NCBI RefSeq assembly: GCF_007971385.1
Contig: NZ_CP042434.1
Location: 3,038,001-3,102,000, forward strand
Source of the DNA: Arachidicoccus ginsenosidivorans
GTDB taxonomy: Bacteria > Bacteroidota > Bacteroidia > Chitinophagales > Chitinophagaceae
Reading direction: 5' to 3'
Length of the DNA: 64,000 nt
Of the stretch, positions 27,686 through 37,930 are shown piece after piece (positions within the stretch are counted from its first letter, which is position 1; the number at the start of each line of letters is the position of its first letter). The position numbers were made by a program, and so were the translations under genes. The notes under the pieces were generated by a model. It ran no database searches, was not told the origin of the DNA, and saw nothing but the letters and a program-made list of their open reading frames with translations.

Positions 27686-29905
27686 ATGCTCTCTCAGTAT
27701 TGTAAAATTCGTTTTATTTGGCGAAATATTTTATTCATATTACCGGTAAGTGTAGTAATGAGTTACACTGTGGCCAGTGGACAGGTAATACCTATAGAAA
27801 CTAAGAATTCTGCCATGGTATTGACTGTTGATAAAGGCCATTTGTTGCATGTTAGCTATTTTGGCAAAAAGCTTGAAGATAAAAATGATTATATTCAGTT
27901 TAAGCAGCAATTACAGCAAGCTGGAGATCCGAGCGGTGTTTCAAATGCCCCTTATTCGACTGCTGGTTCAAGAAATCTTTTTGAGCCTGCTATCAGTGTC
28001 ATTCACGCGGATGGTAATACGTCTTTAGCTTTACAATATGTCAGCAGTTCAATTAAAAAGGTGTCTGATGATATCGTAGAAACCAGCGTTCAGCTAAAAG
28101 ATCCTGTTTATGATTTTAAAGTAACCCTGATTTATAGAGCCTATCAGACAGAAAATGTCGTTGAACAGTGGGCGGAGATTCTGCAAAATGAGCAAGGAGA
28201 TGTCCGGCTTAATAAATTTGCTTCAGCAAATCTCTATTGGTATGGCCGTGATTTCTGGTTAAAGCAATATCATGGGGATTGGGCCAGAGAGATGCAGCCC
28301 GAAGTAACCAAATTGTCTCACGGTATTAAAACACTAGATACAAAACTTGGAACAAGAGCTGATTTATTTCAGCCTCCGATATTTATGGTTTCAAATGGGA
28401 AGGCGCCTGAGGAGGACCAAGGAGAGGTGATGTTAGGATCCATAGAATGGAGCGGCAATTACCGCATTGACCTGGAATTAGATAATCAAAATAACCTGCG
28501 TGTTATTGCCGGGATGAATAATTTTGCAGATGCGTATGAACTGGCACCTGGTAAATTGTTTAAAACCCCCAGATTCTTATATACGCTCTCTCAAAAAGGA
28601 ACGGGGAAGGCAAGCAGGGACCTCCAGGCCTGGGCCAGGAAATACCGGATATTGGATGGCCAGGGTAGTAGGTTAACCTTGCTGAACAATTGGGAAACAA
28701 CTAATTTTAATTTTAACGAAGAAAAATTAAAAGCAATACTGGGGGATACCAAAAAGTTAGGCGTAGACTTGTTTTTACTGGATGACGGCTGGTTTGGCAA
28801 TAAATATCCCAGAAATGACGACCATGCGGGACTTGGTGATTGGCAGGCCAATAAAAAGAAACTACCTAATGGCATACAGGCGGTTGTAAAACAGGCTGAT
28901 CAAATGGGTGTAAAATTCGGGATCTGGATAGAGCCGGAAATGGTCAATCCAAAAAGCGAATTATATGAAAATCACCCGGATTGGGTCATAAAACAACCCA
29001 ACCGGCCGGAATATTATTTCAGGAACCAGCTGGTCCTTGATCTGAGTAATCCTAAAGTTCAGGATTTTGTTTTCGGTATCGTAGATTCACTGTTTATTAA
29101 AAACCCGACACTCGCCTATATAAAATGGGACTGCAACGCGGTTATTTACAATGCCTATTCTGCACATTTAAAAAACCAATCGGAGTTGTATGTAGAATAT
29201 GTAAGAGGCCTTTATAAAGTCCTGGAAAGAATCCGAGCAAAATACCCTAAAGTGCCCATGATGCTCTGTTCAGGTGGTGGAGGAAGGGTTGATTATGCGG
29301 CTCTTAAATATTTTACCGAATTTTGGCCAAGTGATAATACGGATCCTTTAGAGCGCATATACCTGCAGTGGGAATACTCTTATTTTTATCCCGCCATTGC
29401 CTCGGCCAACCATGTTACTAATTGGGGCAGCCAACCCATAAAATATAAAGTTGATGTCGCAATGATGGGTAAGCTCGGATTCGATATCCCAGTTAGTAAG
29501 CTAAAACCAGAAGAACTAACCTTTTGCAAGGATGCTGTTAAACAATATGATCAATTATCAGACGTGATCTGGCATGGTGATCAATACCGCTTGGTAAGCC
29601 CCTGGAATCATGATTTTGCCTCAATAATGTATGTAAATACAGATAAAAGTAAGGCCGTTATGTTTAGCTATTTGGTCTCCAACCGCTACGATGCCGGCAG
29701 CGAATTACCTGTAAAATTAAAAGGCCTGGATGCACACAAACACTATAAAATTGAAGAAGTCAATTTGTATAAGGGGGCAAAGTCCAAGATAAAGCTTAAT
29801 AAAGAAAATAGTTATTCCGGTTCATTTTTAATGGAGGTGGGATTCAATCCTGTTGTAAATGCAGGTAGATCAAGCGTTGTTTTAGTCCTTACCGCCACCG
29901 ATTAA
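27686..29905 (+). CDS. GH36 alpha-galactosidase, exported
   Basis: This is a full-length GH36 melibiase-type enzyme of about 739 residues that removes terminal alpha-galactose from oligosaccharides and galactosides. DLFLLDDGWFGNKYP and DHAGLGDWQANKKKLPNG begin the catalytic barrel. IKWDCN carries the nucleophile aspartate and FWPSDNTDPLERI the acid/base aspartate, with SGGGGRVDY between them. An N-terminal hydrophobic stretch ending VVMSYTVASGQ indicates a signal peptide and periplasmic or surface location. The ATG at 27686 is preferred over a TTG five codons earlier. The C-terminus has the usual beta domain. It converges on a GH27 enzyme with the same specificity. Confidence 0.92.
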   Translation: MLSQYCKIRFIWRNILFILPVSVVMSYTVASGQVIPIETKNSAMVLTVDKGHLLHVSYFGKKLEDKNDYIQFKQQLQQAGDPSGVSNAPYSTAGSRNLFEPAISVIHADGNTSLALQYVSSSIKKVSDDIVETSVQLKDPVYDFKVTLIYRAYQTENVVEQWAEILQNEQGDVRLNKFASANLYWYGRDFWLKQYHGDWAREMQPEVTKLSHGIKTLDTKLGTRADLFQPPIFMVSNGKAPEEDQGEVMLGSIEWSGNYRIDLELDNQNNLRVIAGMNNFADAYELAPGKLFKTPRFLYTLSQKGTGKASRDLQAWARKYRILDGQGSRLTLLNNWETTNFNFNEEKLKAILGDTKKLGVDLFLLDDGWFGNKYPRNDDHAGLGDWQANKKKLPNGIQAVVKQADQMGVKFGIWIEPEMVNPKSELYENHPDWVIKQPNRPEYYFRNQLVLDLSNPKVQDFVFGIVDSLFIKNPTLAYIKWDCNAVIYNAYSAHLKNQSELYVEYVRGLYKVLERIRAKYPKVPMMLCSGGGGRVDYAALKYFTEFWPSDNTDPLERIYLQWEYSYFYPAIASANHVTNWGSQPIKYKVDVAMMGKLGFDIPVSKLKPEELTFCKDAVKQYDQLSDVIWHGDQYRLVSPWNHDFASIMYVNTDKSKAVMFSYLVSNRYDAGSELPVKLKGLDAHKHYKIEEVNLYKGAKSKIKLNKENSYSGSFLMEVGFNPVVNAGRSSVVLVLTATD

Positions 29906-29945
29906 TCCTGAAAGACCGGCAAGCAAAAGTAAAAAGCTCCAATAC

Positions 29946-29995
29946 AAAAGTGGTTGGATAGAACCCCGAGGCGCTCTATCCAACCACTTTTTTAT
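29946..29995. terminator. Bidirectional terminator between the GH36 and GH27 genes
   Basis: Perfect 16-bp arms, AAAAGTGGTTGGATAG and CTATCCAACCACTTTT, enclose a 14-nt loop. The A and T runs at either end serve both strands. Confidence 0.9.
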
Positions 29996-30029
29996 TTTAA
30001 ACTTGCCATTTGCGAAAATAATCCTCTAA

Positions 30030-31256
30030 CTATTGCTGATTCAACTTAAGCACGATGGTTGCATGGGGTTTAACTTCATAGCTCAGTTTTGACTGTTTTT
30101 TCTTCGTTTCACCTGTCCATACATTTAATGTATTATACTTTCCAGAAAGTCCCAGTTGCTCCAGGCTTATATTATATTTTCTGCTGGTTGAATCTGTGTT
30201 TAAAATACCCAAGGCATAATTGCCATCTGAGAGTGGTTTCAGGTACACTTGCCAGCCATCTTTATTTATTTTTCTTTCGGCCTGTTTGCCCAATGGATCC
30301 TGATCGATCGCCAGTATTTCTTTATTGGTCAGAATGCGTTTTGTTGCCTCGTTCATATGAGCAACATCGCAAGTGATCATAAGCGGAGCAGCCTGTAAAC
30401 ACCACAGAGACATTTGGGATTGATATTCAATGTCATTGCAACCTACACCTCCTAAATCCCCAGAAGGCCCTTTGCGCCCATATAATCCAACTACAAGCAT
30501 ATCGGGGTCATTCCATTTGCCAGGACCAGCGTACTGAACCAGATCCGCATTTCTATTCACTGCATCCAGGATACCGATGCCGCCCTTGGGCGTGCCAGGT
30601 GCATCAAAATCAGCCGACCATTTATCGCGGATATCACCGTCAATGCGCCAGAGATTGCCGCCTACTTCAGCGCCCCAAGTCCAGGGTTGTCTGCCACCCC
30701 ATTCACAGATACCAAAAACGATATCTCGTCCAGAGTTACTTAAGGCGTCGGCCATTTTTTTATAACGCTTCATGGCTGTTTCTTTGTCAGGAGGGGCGCC
30801 GCAGTAATCATATTTAAGATAATCAATACCCCAGGACGCAAAAGTCTTGGCATCCTGCTCTTCAAAATGAAGACTGGCCGTATAACCGGCACAGGTTAAA
30901 GGCGCCGCATCAGAGTAGATACCCAGTTTGATGCCTTTGCTGTGCACGTAATCCGCCAACGCTTTAATGCCAGAAGGAAACTTTTTAGGATCCGGGATTA
31001 TATTGTTTCTATTATCGCGGCCACCTTGCCAGCCATCATCAATAAAGATATAGTCATAGCCTATTTGTACCAGCCCATTGGCCACCATGGCATCGGCGAT
31101 GGTCCGCACATCCTGCTCAGTAATCTTATCGGCATAATAATTCCAGGTCATATAACCCATTGGCGGTGTAGGCGCGAGTTTAGATCTTTGACTAAAACCG
31201 GTAAGGCAGGCACAGAAAAATACAGCTGCCATCAGGATTGTTTTTATCTTTTGCAT
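30030..31256 (-). CDS. GH27 alpha-galactosidase, exported
   Basis: This 408-residue GH27 enzyme has a signal peptide ending near CLTGFSQ. Typical blocks are APTPPMGYMTWNYYADKI, YDYIFIDDGWQGGRD, KLGIYSDAAPLTCAGYTASL, YLKYDYCGAP with the nucleophile aspartate, and NLWRIDGDIRDKW with the acid/base aspartate. DPDMLVVG and the C-terminal beta-sandwich end close the family pattern. It is likely to act on alpha-galactosyl side chains or oligosaccharides in the periplasm or at the surface, complementing the GH36 enzyme. Confidence 0.92.
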   Translation of the reverse strand: MQKIKTILMAAVFFCACLTGFSQRSKLAPTPPMGYMTWNYYADKITEQDVRTIADAMVANGLVQIGYDYIFIDDGWQGGRDNRNNIIPDPKKFPSGIKALADYVHSKGIKLGIYSDAAPLTCAGYTASLHFEEQDAKTFASWGIDYLKYDYCGAPPDKETAMKRYKKMADALSNSGRDIVFGICEWGGRQPWTWGAEVGGNLWRIDGDIRDKWSADFDAPGTPKGGIGILDAVNRNADLVQYAGPGKWNDPDMLVVGLYGRKGPSGDLGGVGCNDIEYQSQMSLWCLQAAPLMITCDVAHMNEATKRILTNKEILAIDQDPLGKQAERKINKDGWQVYLKPLSDGNYALGILNTDSTSRKYNISLEQLGLSGKYNTLNVWTGETKKKQSKLSYEVKPHATIVLKLNQQ

Positions 31257-31492
31257 GGAGTTTAAGAAAATTTAAACGTGTGTATAAATAAGGTAAGTCC
31301 TAAAGATATTCAATTTTGCTTATAAAGATCGAGGTCACCTAAAAAATCTAAATAGTAATTTCTATCCGTGCGACCCAGCAATGGATGATGGATTGCCCCC
31401 AACTGATGCATAAATACAAAAGAAGAGAAGCAATTTTCAAAATTGCTTCTCTGGTATAAGTAGATTCTATATGAATGTGATTAGAAAAAGCT

Positions 31493-33649
31493 TTACTCCA
31501 GTAAGCCCCTGTTTTCTTCCATTGGTTTGATACTGGGAGCCTGGCCCCTAAAGGCACGGTAAAGCTTTTCAAGGTCTTCCGTATTGCCTTTGGATAAGAT
31601 CATATCGCGGAAACGCTGGCCATTTGCTCTGGTTAGTCCGCCATGTTCTTTGAACCATTCATAAGCATCGTCATCCAGCATTTCTGTCCAGAGATAAGCA
31701 TAATAGCCGGCAGCATAACCATTGCCCCATATATGCAGAAAATAACTGGACCGATACCGCGGAGGCACGGTTTTTAGATAAAGCCCTGTCTTTTGAAGGG
31801 AATGCAATTCAAAACTATCCACATCCTGCAGCGGTGCATCCGCTTTTAATTTATGCCACTGCATGTCCAGTGCTGCTGCAGCCAGCAGCTCAGTCAACAT
31901 ATACCCTTGATTGAAAGTACTGGCTTTTTTGATTTTATCCACGAGGTCCTGCGGGATCGTCTGACCAGTCTTATAATGAATAGCATAGTGTTTTAATACA
32001 TTTGGTTCCAAAGCCCAATGCTCATTAAATTGAGAGGGGAACTCTACAAAATCTCGGGCGACACTAGTACCTGACAAGCTCGGATATTGCTGGTCAGCAA
32101 AGAACCCATGGAGCGCATGACCAAATTCATGGAACATGGTCGTGACATCATCAAAACTGATAAGTGCCGGCTGACCGGGCGCTGGTTTTGTAAAATTGCA
32201 CACATTATAAATTACTGGTTTGGTGCCCAGTAATTTGGATTGAGTAACAATATTGTCCATCCAGGCCCCGCCCGATTTATTATCTCTTTTAAAATAATCG
32301 CAGTAGAAAAGACCCATAGGTGATTGATCTTTATCAAAGACCTCAAAAACCCGGACATCTTTTTGATAGACAGGAATATCCTTTCTTTCCTTAAACGTAA
32401 TGCCGTAGAGTTGTGTGGCCGCATAAAACACCCCATCTTCCAGTACCTTATTCAGCTCAAAATAGGGCTTGATTTCATTTTCGTCCAGGTTATAACGGGC
32501 TTTTCTGACCTTGTCCGCGTAATAATCCCAGTCATAAGGTTCCAGTTGAAAACCGCCATGTGTAGAATCAATGACTTGCTGTATATCTGCCGCTTCCTTT
32601 TGCGCCTTTTTCACAGCTGCCGGCACCAGACTGGCAAAGAACTTATCCACTGCTTCAGGTGTCTTGGCCATCTGGTCCTGCAGTTTCCAGGCCGCATAGC
32701 TGGGATAACCCAATAAAGCTGCTTTTTTAGCCCTTAACTGCGCAATAGTAGCAATGGTCTTACGTGTATCATTGCTATCGCCCTTTTCAGCGCGGTTCCA
32801 GGAAAGTTCAAAAAGTTTGGCCCTGGTAGAACGATCCGTCAGCGATCCGAGGGCTGGCTGCTGCGTGGTGTTTTGCAAAGGAAGCAACCATTTACCATTA
32901 AGATCAGCTGCCTTTGCATCCTCTGCCGCCGCATCAATAGCCCCCTGGGACATACCAGCAAGCTCATCTTTGCTATTGGCAATATAAGCACCCGCTTTGG
33001 CGGCAGCCAGAAGTTGGTTGGTAAATTTGGCGCTAAGAGAAGCTTCCTGTTCATTGTACTTTTTCAGCTGCGCTTTATCCGCCTCAGACAGTTTAGCCCC
33101 GGCCAGGACAAACTCCTGGTAATAATACTGGACCAACCTTTTGGACTCACTATCAAGATTAGATTTGCTCAAGTTATTATATACCGCAGTAATCCTGTCA
33201 AATAAGGCTTTATTTAAGTATATGGCATCCTGGTGGGCTGCCTGCAAAGGAGCAAGCTCTTCTTGAACATGCTGTAAATAATCATTGGTATTGGCACCTG
33301 TCAAAAGGTTAAATACGGCTGAAGCTCTTTTGAGCACATCCCCGCTTTGCTCCAAAGGAACCAGGGTATTCAAAAAGGTGGCAGAATCCGGGTTATCTGT
33401 TATTTTTTTGATTTCCGCCAGTTGGCGTTTCATGCCTTCAAGAATGGCCGGTTTAAAATCACCATCCTTGATATGGGTAAAATCAGGCGCATGATAGGCT
33501 AGGGTGCTGGCCTTTAAAAAAGGATTTTCACTACTTAACGTATCCACTGTTGTATCGGTTTTTGATGGTTGGTTATTATTACCACAAGCACCTGCCATAA
33601 GTAGGGCAGCAGCCAGGGGCACCATTGAAAGTTTTTTGATTGTCTTCAT
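31493..33649 (-). CDS. dcp: M3 family dipeptidyl carboxypeptidase, lipoprotein
   Basis: This 718-residue M3 metallopeptidase has the zinc motif TTMFHEFGHALHGFFADQQY, and downstream GYMLTELLAAAALDMQWHKL and RYRSSYFLHIWGNGYAAGYY, as in Dcp. The N-terminus MKTIKKLSMVPLAAALLMAG followed by AC is a lipobox, so the enzyme should be anchored in the cell envelope. Dcp removes C-terminal dipeptides from peptides, giving nutrient recycling. The gene is monocistronic, with about 235 bp on its 3' side to the GH27 gene and no obvious terminator seen there. Confidence 0.92.
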   Translation of the reverse strand: MKTIKKLSMVPLAAALLMAGACGNNNQPSKTDTTVDTLSSENPFLKASTLAYHAPDFTHIKDGDFKPAILEGMKRQLAEIKKITDNPDSATFLNTLVPLEQSGDVLKRASAVFNLLTGANTNDYLQHVQEELAPLQAAHQDAIYLNKALFDRITAVYNNLSKSNLDSESKRLVQYYYQEFVLAGAKLSEADKAQLKKYNEQEASLSAKFTNQLLAAAKAGAYIANSKDELAGMSQGAIDAAAEDAKAADLNGKWLLPLQNTTQQPALGSLTDRSTRAKLFELSWNRAEKGDSNDTRKTIATIAQLRAKKAALLGYPSYAAWKLQDQMAKTPEAVDKFFASLVPAAVKKAQKEAADIQQVIDSTHGGFQLEPYDWDYYADKVRKARYNLDENEIKPYFELNKVLEDGVFYAATQLYGITFKERKDIPVYQKDVRVFEVFDKDQSPMGLFYCDYFKRDNKSGGAWMDNIVTQSKLLGTKPVIYNVCNFTKPAPGQPALISFDDVTTMFHEFGHALHGFFADQQYPSLSGTSVARDFVEFPSQFNEHWALEPNVLKHYAIHYKTGQTIPQDLVDKIKKASTFNQGYMLTELLAAAALDMQWHKLKADAPLQDVDSFELHSLQKTGLYLKTVPPRYRSSYFLHIWGNGYAAGYYAYLWTEMLDDDAYEWFKEHGGLTRANGQRFRDMILSKGNTEDLEKLYRAFRGQAPSIKPMEENRGLLE

Positions 33650-33773
33650 TGGATCCTTTGTTTTTCTTAGAAACGGTGAAAATACAAAATTTAGGGCAAA
33701 GGTAACGGTTGTTTGTTTTTCGAAAAAAAAGAAACGCGCCTATAACAAACGTTAATCCAGCAGATCCTGACCC

Positions 33774-34607
33774 TTAAAATAAATCCTTAAAGACAATGTC
33801 CAACCCAATATGGTGCATGGAAATAGTTGGGGATTTGCCTGCCAGGTTATTCATGTAGCCTATTTCGCCATAAACTGGCCAACCAGCAGGTGCATACCGG
33901 TAGTACAGGCAAAATCGACTGTCATCATAGAAAAACCCCGTCCAGTCACCCTTATCCTGTCCTAATGGCAGCACTTTTTCGTTCTGAAAGAGACTTTCCG
34001 CGGAGAGAATCAGAAAATGGCAATTGTTATTAGCCAGCGGGATGGTGGATTTCAATTTAAATCTGGCTCTTAGAGCATTACGCGGCGTCTCACCATCAAA
34101 ACTAGGTAAAAAGAATTTTCGATATTCCGGTCTAAAATCAATATTCCATTTGATTTTGTCCGTTTTCCAGTTATAAGAAAGCTTTCCATAAATCCTGAAC
34201 TCCTTTTTTGAGGAAGGGTCAGCTTTGTGAAAGGGTTTAGCATCTTGATAGCGGTATTGCCACCGGTAGCTCAGAGCGCCGGTGGCGCTAAAATGGTCCG
34301 TTAGTTTTCTTTTGATTTCCTGATTTACAATCATCATGGATGGCTTCTCAAATAAATTATAGACTCCCGCAGGATTACTCATAAAGCCATAACCGATATA
34401 GGAGAAGGATTGCCAGGACTGGTCTTTATCTAAAGACTGATCCAGCCCAACCGCCATCCAGGACGATACACGGGTATCACTCAACCCGGGAGGAGAAATC
34501 TGGGCGAACAGTCGAGTAGAGCTATTCAATGCAATAAGCAGGCATATCATATAAATTGCCAGGTGGCGTGCACGAGGAAAACAGCGTATGATGCGGATTG
34601 GATCCAT
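33774..34607 (-). CDS. DUF2490 outer-membrane-type protein
   Basis: This 277-residue protein has a signal peptide (IYMICLLIALNSSTRLFAQ) and many short beta-like segments such as SWQSFSYIGYGFMSNP, YRWQYRYQDAKPFHK and KWNIDFRPEYRKFFLPSFDG. This is the pattern of DUF2490, a Bacteroidota family predicted to form an outer-membrane barrel. It ends with the usual aromatic residue, F. No function is established. It lies between the M3 peptidase and a DUF1266-like lipoprotein gene, all on the minus strand with wide gaps. Confidence 0.72.
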   Translation of the reverse strand: MDPIRIIRCFPRARHLAIYMICLLIALNSSTRLFAQISPPGLSDTRVSSWMAVGLDQSLDKDQSWQSFSYIGYGFMSNPAGVYNLFEKPSMMIVNQEIKRKLTDHFSATGALSYRWQYRYQDAKPFHKADPSSKKEFRIYGKLSYNWKTDKIKWNIDFRPEYRKFFLPSFDGETPRNALRARFKLKSTIPLANNNCHFLILSAESLFQNEKVLPLGQDKGDWTGFFYDDSRFCLYYRYAPAGWPVYGEIGYMNNLAGKSPTISMHHIGLDIVFKDLF

Positions 34608-34792
34608 AATGATATAATAGCCTATTGGCTGATTTTAAGAGAACTGCTCTCTTTACCCGTTATCAATTACATGTTATAAGTTACCAGATCTAAATAAAAA
34701 TAATCAATTGTTGGAAGATAGCGCCACAGAAGATGCCAGTTTTTATGATAAAACAGCTTTTTATAAGCACCAGTTATTATAAATAGCTACAA

Positions 34793-34842
34793 AATAATAA
34801 CGTCCCTCATTTTCTTTAAAAAAATGAGGGGCGTTATTATTA
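34793..34842 (-). terminator. Strong terminator after the DUF1266-like gene
   Basis: Arms of about 20 bp, AATAATAACG.CCCTCATTTT and its complement, enclose a short loop of T and A. The hairpin lies 27 bp after the stop of the minus-strand gene at 34869. Confidence 0.8.
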
Positions 34843-34868
34843 TCGAACCATTGAATGCTTTTATGGAA

Positions 34869-35711
34869 CTAAAGCGGCATATAAGTATACATGCTATAAT
34901 GCCCTTGCAGCATACCCTTAATAGCAGCTTTATAGACCTCATTTTCAGATTTGGCCACCCCTGAAAATTCCCTGCCCAGCATAAAATCACTAAAATAAGT
35001 GTTCCAGTCCTTGTATTGCGCTTCCGCCAATTTTAATTGCTCCAAAATGAGCGCCTTGGCATTGACAGGATCTATGTATTCAGCGCTGTAGCCTAAGTTG
35101 ACAATATAAACATAGAGGCCGATATTCCAGGCCTTGATACCTGCCGGGGAAAAGTCGTCATAATTATCCTTAACAAACTGCAGTAAGACATCACTGCCCT
35201 CCGGCAGTTGATTTGCTTTCAGATCAATTTTGTTGACTTCGGCATTTTTACCGCCATTCGCATCCAGGACTTTTTTGGTTAACTCATAATGCGACTGGAA
35301 GCCACTGTCTTTCAGATTGTTTAAAAAGAGGAAGAAGTCATGCTGACTCGAAATCTGGAACCAGTCAGAAAGCGTGTTTCTGGAATCCACCTTTTGGCTA
35401 GCAGACCTGCCAAAAGGAAATACAAAGGTTTTGTGGTAGGCGCTATCCAGCAGTGTCAAAAAAGGAGCGCCGGTATTATCCTGATTAATCAATGTCTTCA
35501 GCTTCGTCTCAAATTTGTCCATTCCACCATAACCTTGTACAAAATAAACGCCCGCCAGCATAAATCCTTTTAGCGTGTCGTCTTTAACCTGAACATCGTT
35601 ATTTTGTGTATTTTTAGTGTTTGAGTCTTTATTATTTTTACCTGAACCACAGCCCCAAAACAAAAAGGAGCTCAAAGTCAGCGCACAAATACAAGTAAGA
35701 AGTCGTCTCAT
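34869..35711 (-). CDS. Lipoprotein with DUF1266-like domain
   Basis: This 280-residue protein begins MRRLLTCICALTLSSFLFWG followed by C, a lipobox, so it is a predicted lipoprotein. The mature N-terminus is a short Asn- and Lys-rich linker (KNNKDSNTKNTQNND). The C-terminal half has KAWNIGLYVYIVNLGYSAEY, LAEAQYKDWNTYFSDFML and GREFSG, resembling DUF1266 (usual pattern aWDigR...Y.sW.e....ylLGR). Function unknown. A role in the cell envelope is inferred from the anchor. Confidence 0.6.
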   Translation of the reverse strand: MRRLLTCICALTLSSFLFWGCGSGKNNKDSNTKNTQNNDVQVKDDTLKGFMLAGVYFVQGYGGMDKFETKLKTLINQDNTGAPFLTLLDSAYHKTFVFPFGRSASQKVDSRNTLSDWFQISSQHDFFLFLNNLKDSGFQSHYELTKKVLDANGGKNAEVNKIDLKANQLPEGSDVLLQFVKDNYDDFSPAGIKAWNIGLYVYIVNLGYSAEYIDPVNAKALILEQLKLAEAQYKDWNTYFSDFMLGREFSGVAKSENEVYKAAIKGMLQGHYSMYTYMPL

Positions 35712-35958
35712 GAGATATTATCGTTATACTGTCAAATGTGGCAAATATCCAGCTTCGTGTTCAAAGTAACCGGCAAAATATGTTATTGTTTATTTAATGT
35801 GAAAATGCACCGGATTACTATCCTGAATTAATTTTCAATTGATAATCAATTTGATAGATGATTGAGCACTAGGAATTAATATAAATAAAAGACCCTTATC
35901 CCGCCCAAATACAGATGAAAATGGATAATTTTGGTGCCTATTATAAATTATTTCATTT

Positions 35959-37118
35959 ATGGGTAAGCTTTTTAAAATATGTTGTCTGGGTTTGATCATT
36001 ATGATGACCATGCAACGCTGTCAATCCAAAAAGATGAGAGAAAATAAGTACTTTTTACTTGTAGGCACCTATACAGACGGGAATGCCAGTGAAGGAATCT
36101 ATGTATATGATTTTGACGATACCAGTGGTCAGATGACTGAAGTAGCACATACCAACCATGTTGTGAACCCATCCTATATGGCTTTATCAGAAAACGAGAA
36201 ATATCTATATGCAGTTAATGAGAATACAGATGATAAAACCAAAGGGATGATCTCAGCTTTTGCTTTTAATGACCAGACAGGACAATTAGATTTCCTGAAT
36301 ACACAGCCTACCAATGGCGACGCACCTTGCTATGTATCCATAGACTCTTTGGGAAAGAATGTGGCTGAAGCCAATTACAATGGTGGCAACTTCTCCATCT
36401 ATAAGACCGACACCAGTGGCAAACTCTGGCCTGCGACTCAGATCATTGCTCATAAAGGAACCAGTGCCAATAAGAAAATACAGACCCAGTCACATGTACA
36501 CTCCACGATTTTCTCTCCGGATCAAAAATACTTATTTGTCTGCGATCTGGGCAACGATACCCTCTATCAGTATCCATTTAAAATCAATAACTTATTGCCG
36601 GTAGATGAAGCTGGCGCTATTAAATACAAGATCCCTGCCGGCTATGGCCCCGCCATATCGCATTTTCCCCCAATCATAAGTATGCCTACCTGTTAAATGA
36701 ACTGGATGCCCAACTTATGGTATACAGCTGGCATAATGATTCATTAAGTTATTTACAAACCCTGGTATCTACCACCGTAGAGGATACCGCCAATGCGGAT
36801 AAAGGCGCTTCTGCCATCCGGGTATCACCTGACGGAAAGTTCGTTTATACCTCCAATAGAGGGAAAGCCAATGATCTGACCATCTTTCAGGTGCAGCCAG
36901 ACGGACTTTTAAAGGAAGTAGCCCATCAAAGTACAGGCCCACATCCAAGGGACTTTATTATTGATCCGACTGGCCACTTCTTACTCGTCGCTACCCGCGA
37001 TGACAATACAGTAAGGGTTTATAAAAGAGATGCAACGACAGGCCTGCTCAGCGAAACATCCCAGATGATTACCCTGCCGAGGCCTGTTGCTCTGCTGTTT
37101 GCGCAAAAAAATAAATGA
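35959..37118 (+). CDS. Lactonase / 7-bladed beta-propeller protein, one frameshift as sequenced
   Basis: The protein matches the 6-phosphogluconolactonase (YbhE-type) lactonase family. The first piece has a lipobox-like start (IIMMTMQRCQ), then YFLLVGTYTDGNASEGIYVY, NPSYMALSENEKYLYAVNE and HVHSTIFSPDQKYLFVCDLG. One C is missing at 36648-36651. The second frame continues AFSPNHKYAYLLNELDAQLM and then STGPHPRDFIIDPTGHFLLV and EVAHQ to 37118. Restored length is 386 residues. The substrate lactone is not known, and an envelope or periplasmic location is likely from the N-terminus. Confidence 0.85.
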
Positions 37119-37185
37119 GATTAGCAAAAAATGGTGTATTTTGAAATGTAGAATTTCAATTGTTCACGCTTAATTCTTTAAAACA

Positions 37186-37746
37186 ATGTTAGATGAAATT
37201 GTAAACCTAATTAAAAATGCCGCAGGGCAGGCCGTTCAAGCCCATCCTGATGTACCTAATGAACAGGCTGGAGCAGTCGCTGAGGAAGCCTCCCATTCTA
37301 TTTTGGGCGATCTGGAAAACGGATTGAAAGGAGGGGGAATCTCTGATATCCTGGGCATGCTCACCGGTAAAAAAACAGATATTGCTGGCAATAATACCAC
37401 CCAACAGATGACTGGCAATCTGACTAGTAAATTAACAGAGAAACTGGGCATCAGCCCATCGGCAGCCAGCTCTCTAGGGGCTTCCATAATCCCTGCTGTA
37501 CTCAGCAAACTGACCAATAAAGTAAATGATCCAAACGACAGCAGTCTGGATCTTCAAGGAGTGGTCAATCAACTCACAGGTGGGAAAACTGCCGGGATTG
37601 ACCTGAAAAGCATACTGGATAGGAACGGTGATGGAGAGATTAATCTGGGAGATGCGATGTCCCTTTTTACAGGAGATAACAATAGCTCAACTGAACAAAG
37701 CGGTGGTGGTATCTTAGGTAAATTAAAAGGTATGTTTGGCGGATAA
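37186..37746 (+). CDS. DUF937-like protein with an EF-hand
   Basis: This 186-residue protein starts MLDEIVNLIKNAAGQAVQAH. It has Gly-rich and Leu/Ile-rich stretches (ILGMLTGKKTDIAGNN, SAASSLGASIIPAVLSKLT) typical of DUF937-type proteins. It contains a canonical EF-hand loop, DRNGDGEINLGDAMSLF near residues 146-162, and a Gly-rich tail ending GKLKGMFGG. No signal peptide is seen. Calcium binding by the loop is likely from its residue pattern. The function is otherwise unknown. It follows the lactonase with 67 bp between. Confidence 0.6.
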   Translation: MLDEIVNLIKNAAGQAVQAHPDVPNEQAGAVAEEASHSILGDLENGLKGGGISDILGMLTGKKTDIAGNNTTQQMTGNLTSKLTEKLGISPSAASSLGASIIPAVLSKLTNKVNDPNDSSLDLQGVVNQLTGGKTAGIDLKSILDRNGDGEINLGDAMSLFTGDNNSSTEQSGGGILGKLKGMFGG

Positions 37747-37783
37747 TCCATCTTTATCAAGTAAGATATTATCAAAAATAATC

Positions 37784-37820
37784 ATCCGGTACTGCAAAAA
37801 AACAGTGCCGGATTTTCTTT
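37784..37820 (+). terminator. Terminator after the EF-hand gene
   Basis: The arms ATCCGGTACTG and CAGTGCCGGAT pair with one G-U, enclose an A-rich loop of 8 nt, and are followed by TTTTCTTTTT. Confidence 0.8.
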
Positions 37821-37930
37821 TTAGACAACCGGGAAAACCAGATTTTTAAAATTTTACAGGGAAATTTAGTTGGTTTGTAAATTTCCTTATAGCTTTAAGC
37901 CAATTATTAAAACATCTAACAAAAATCAAC

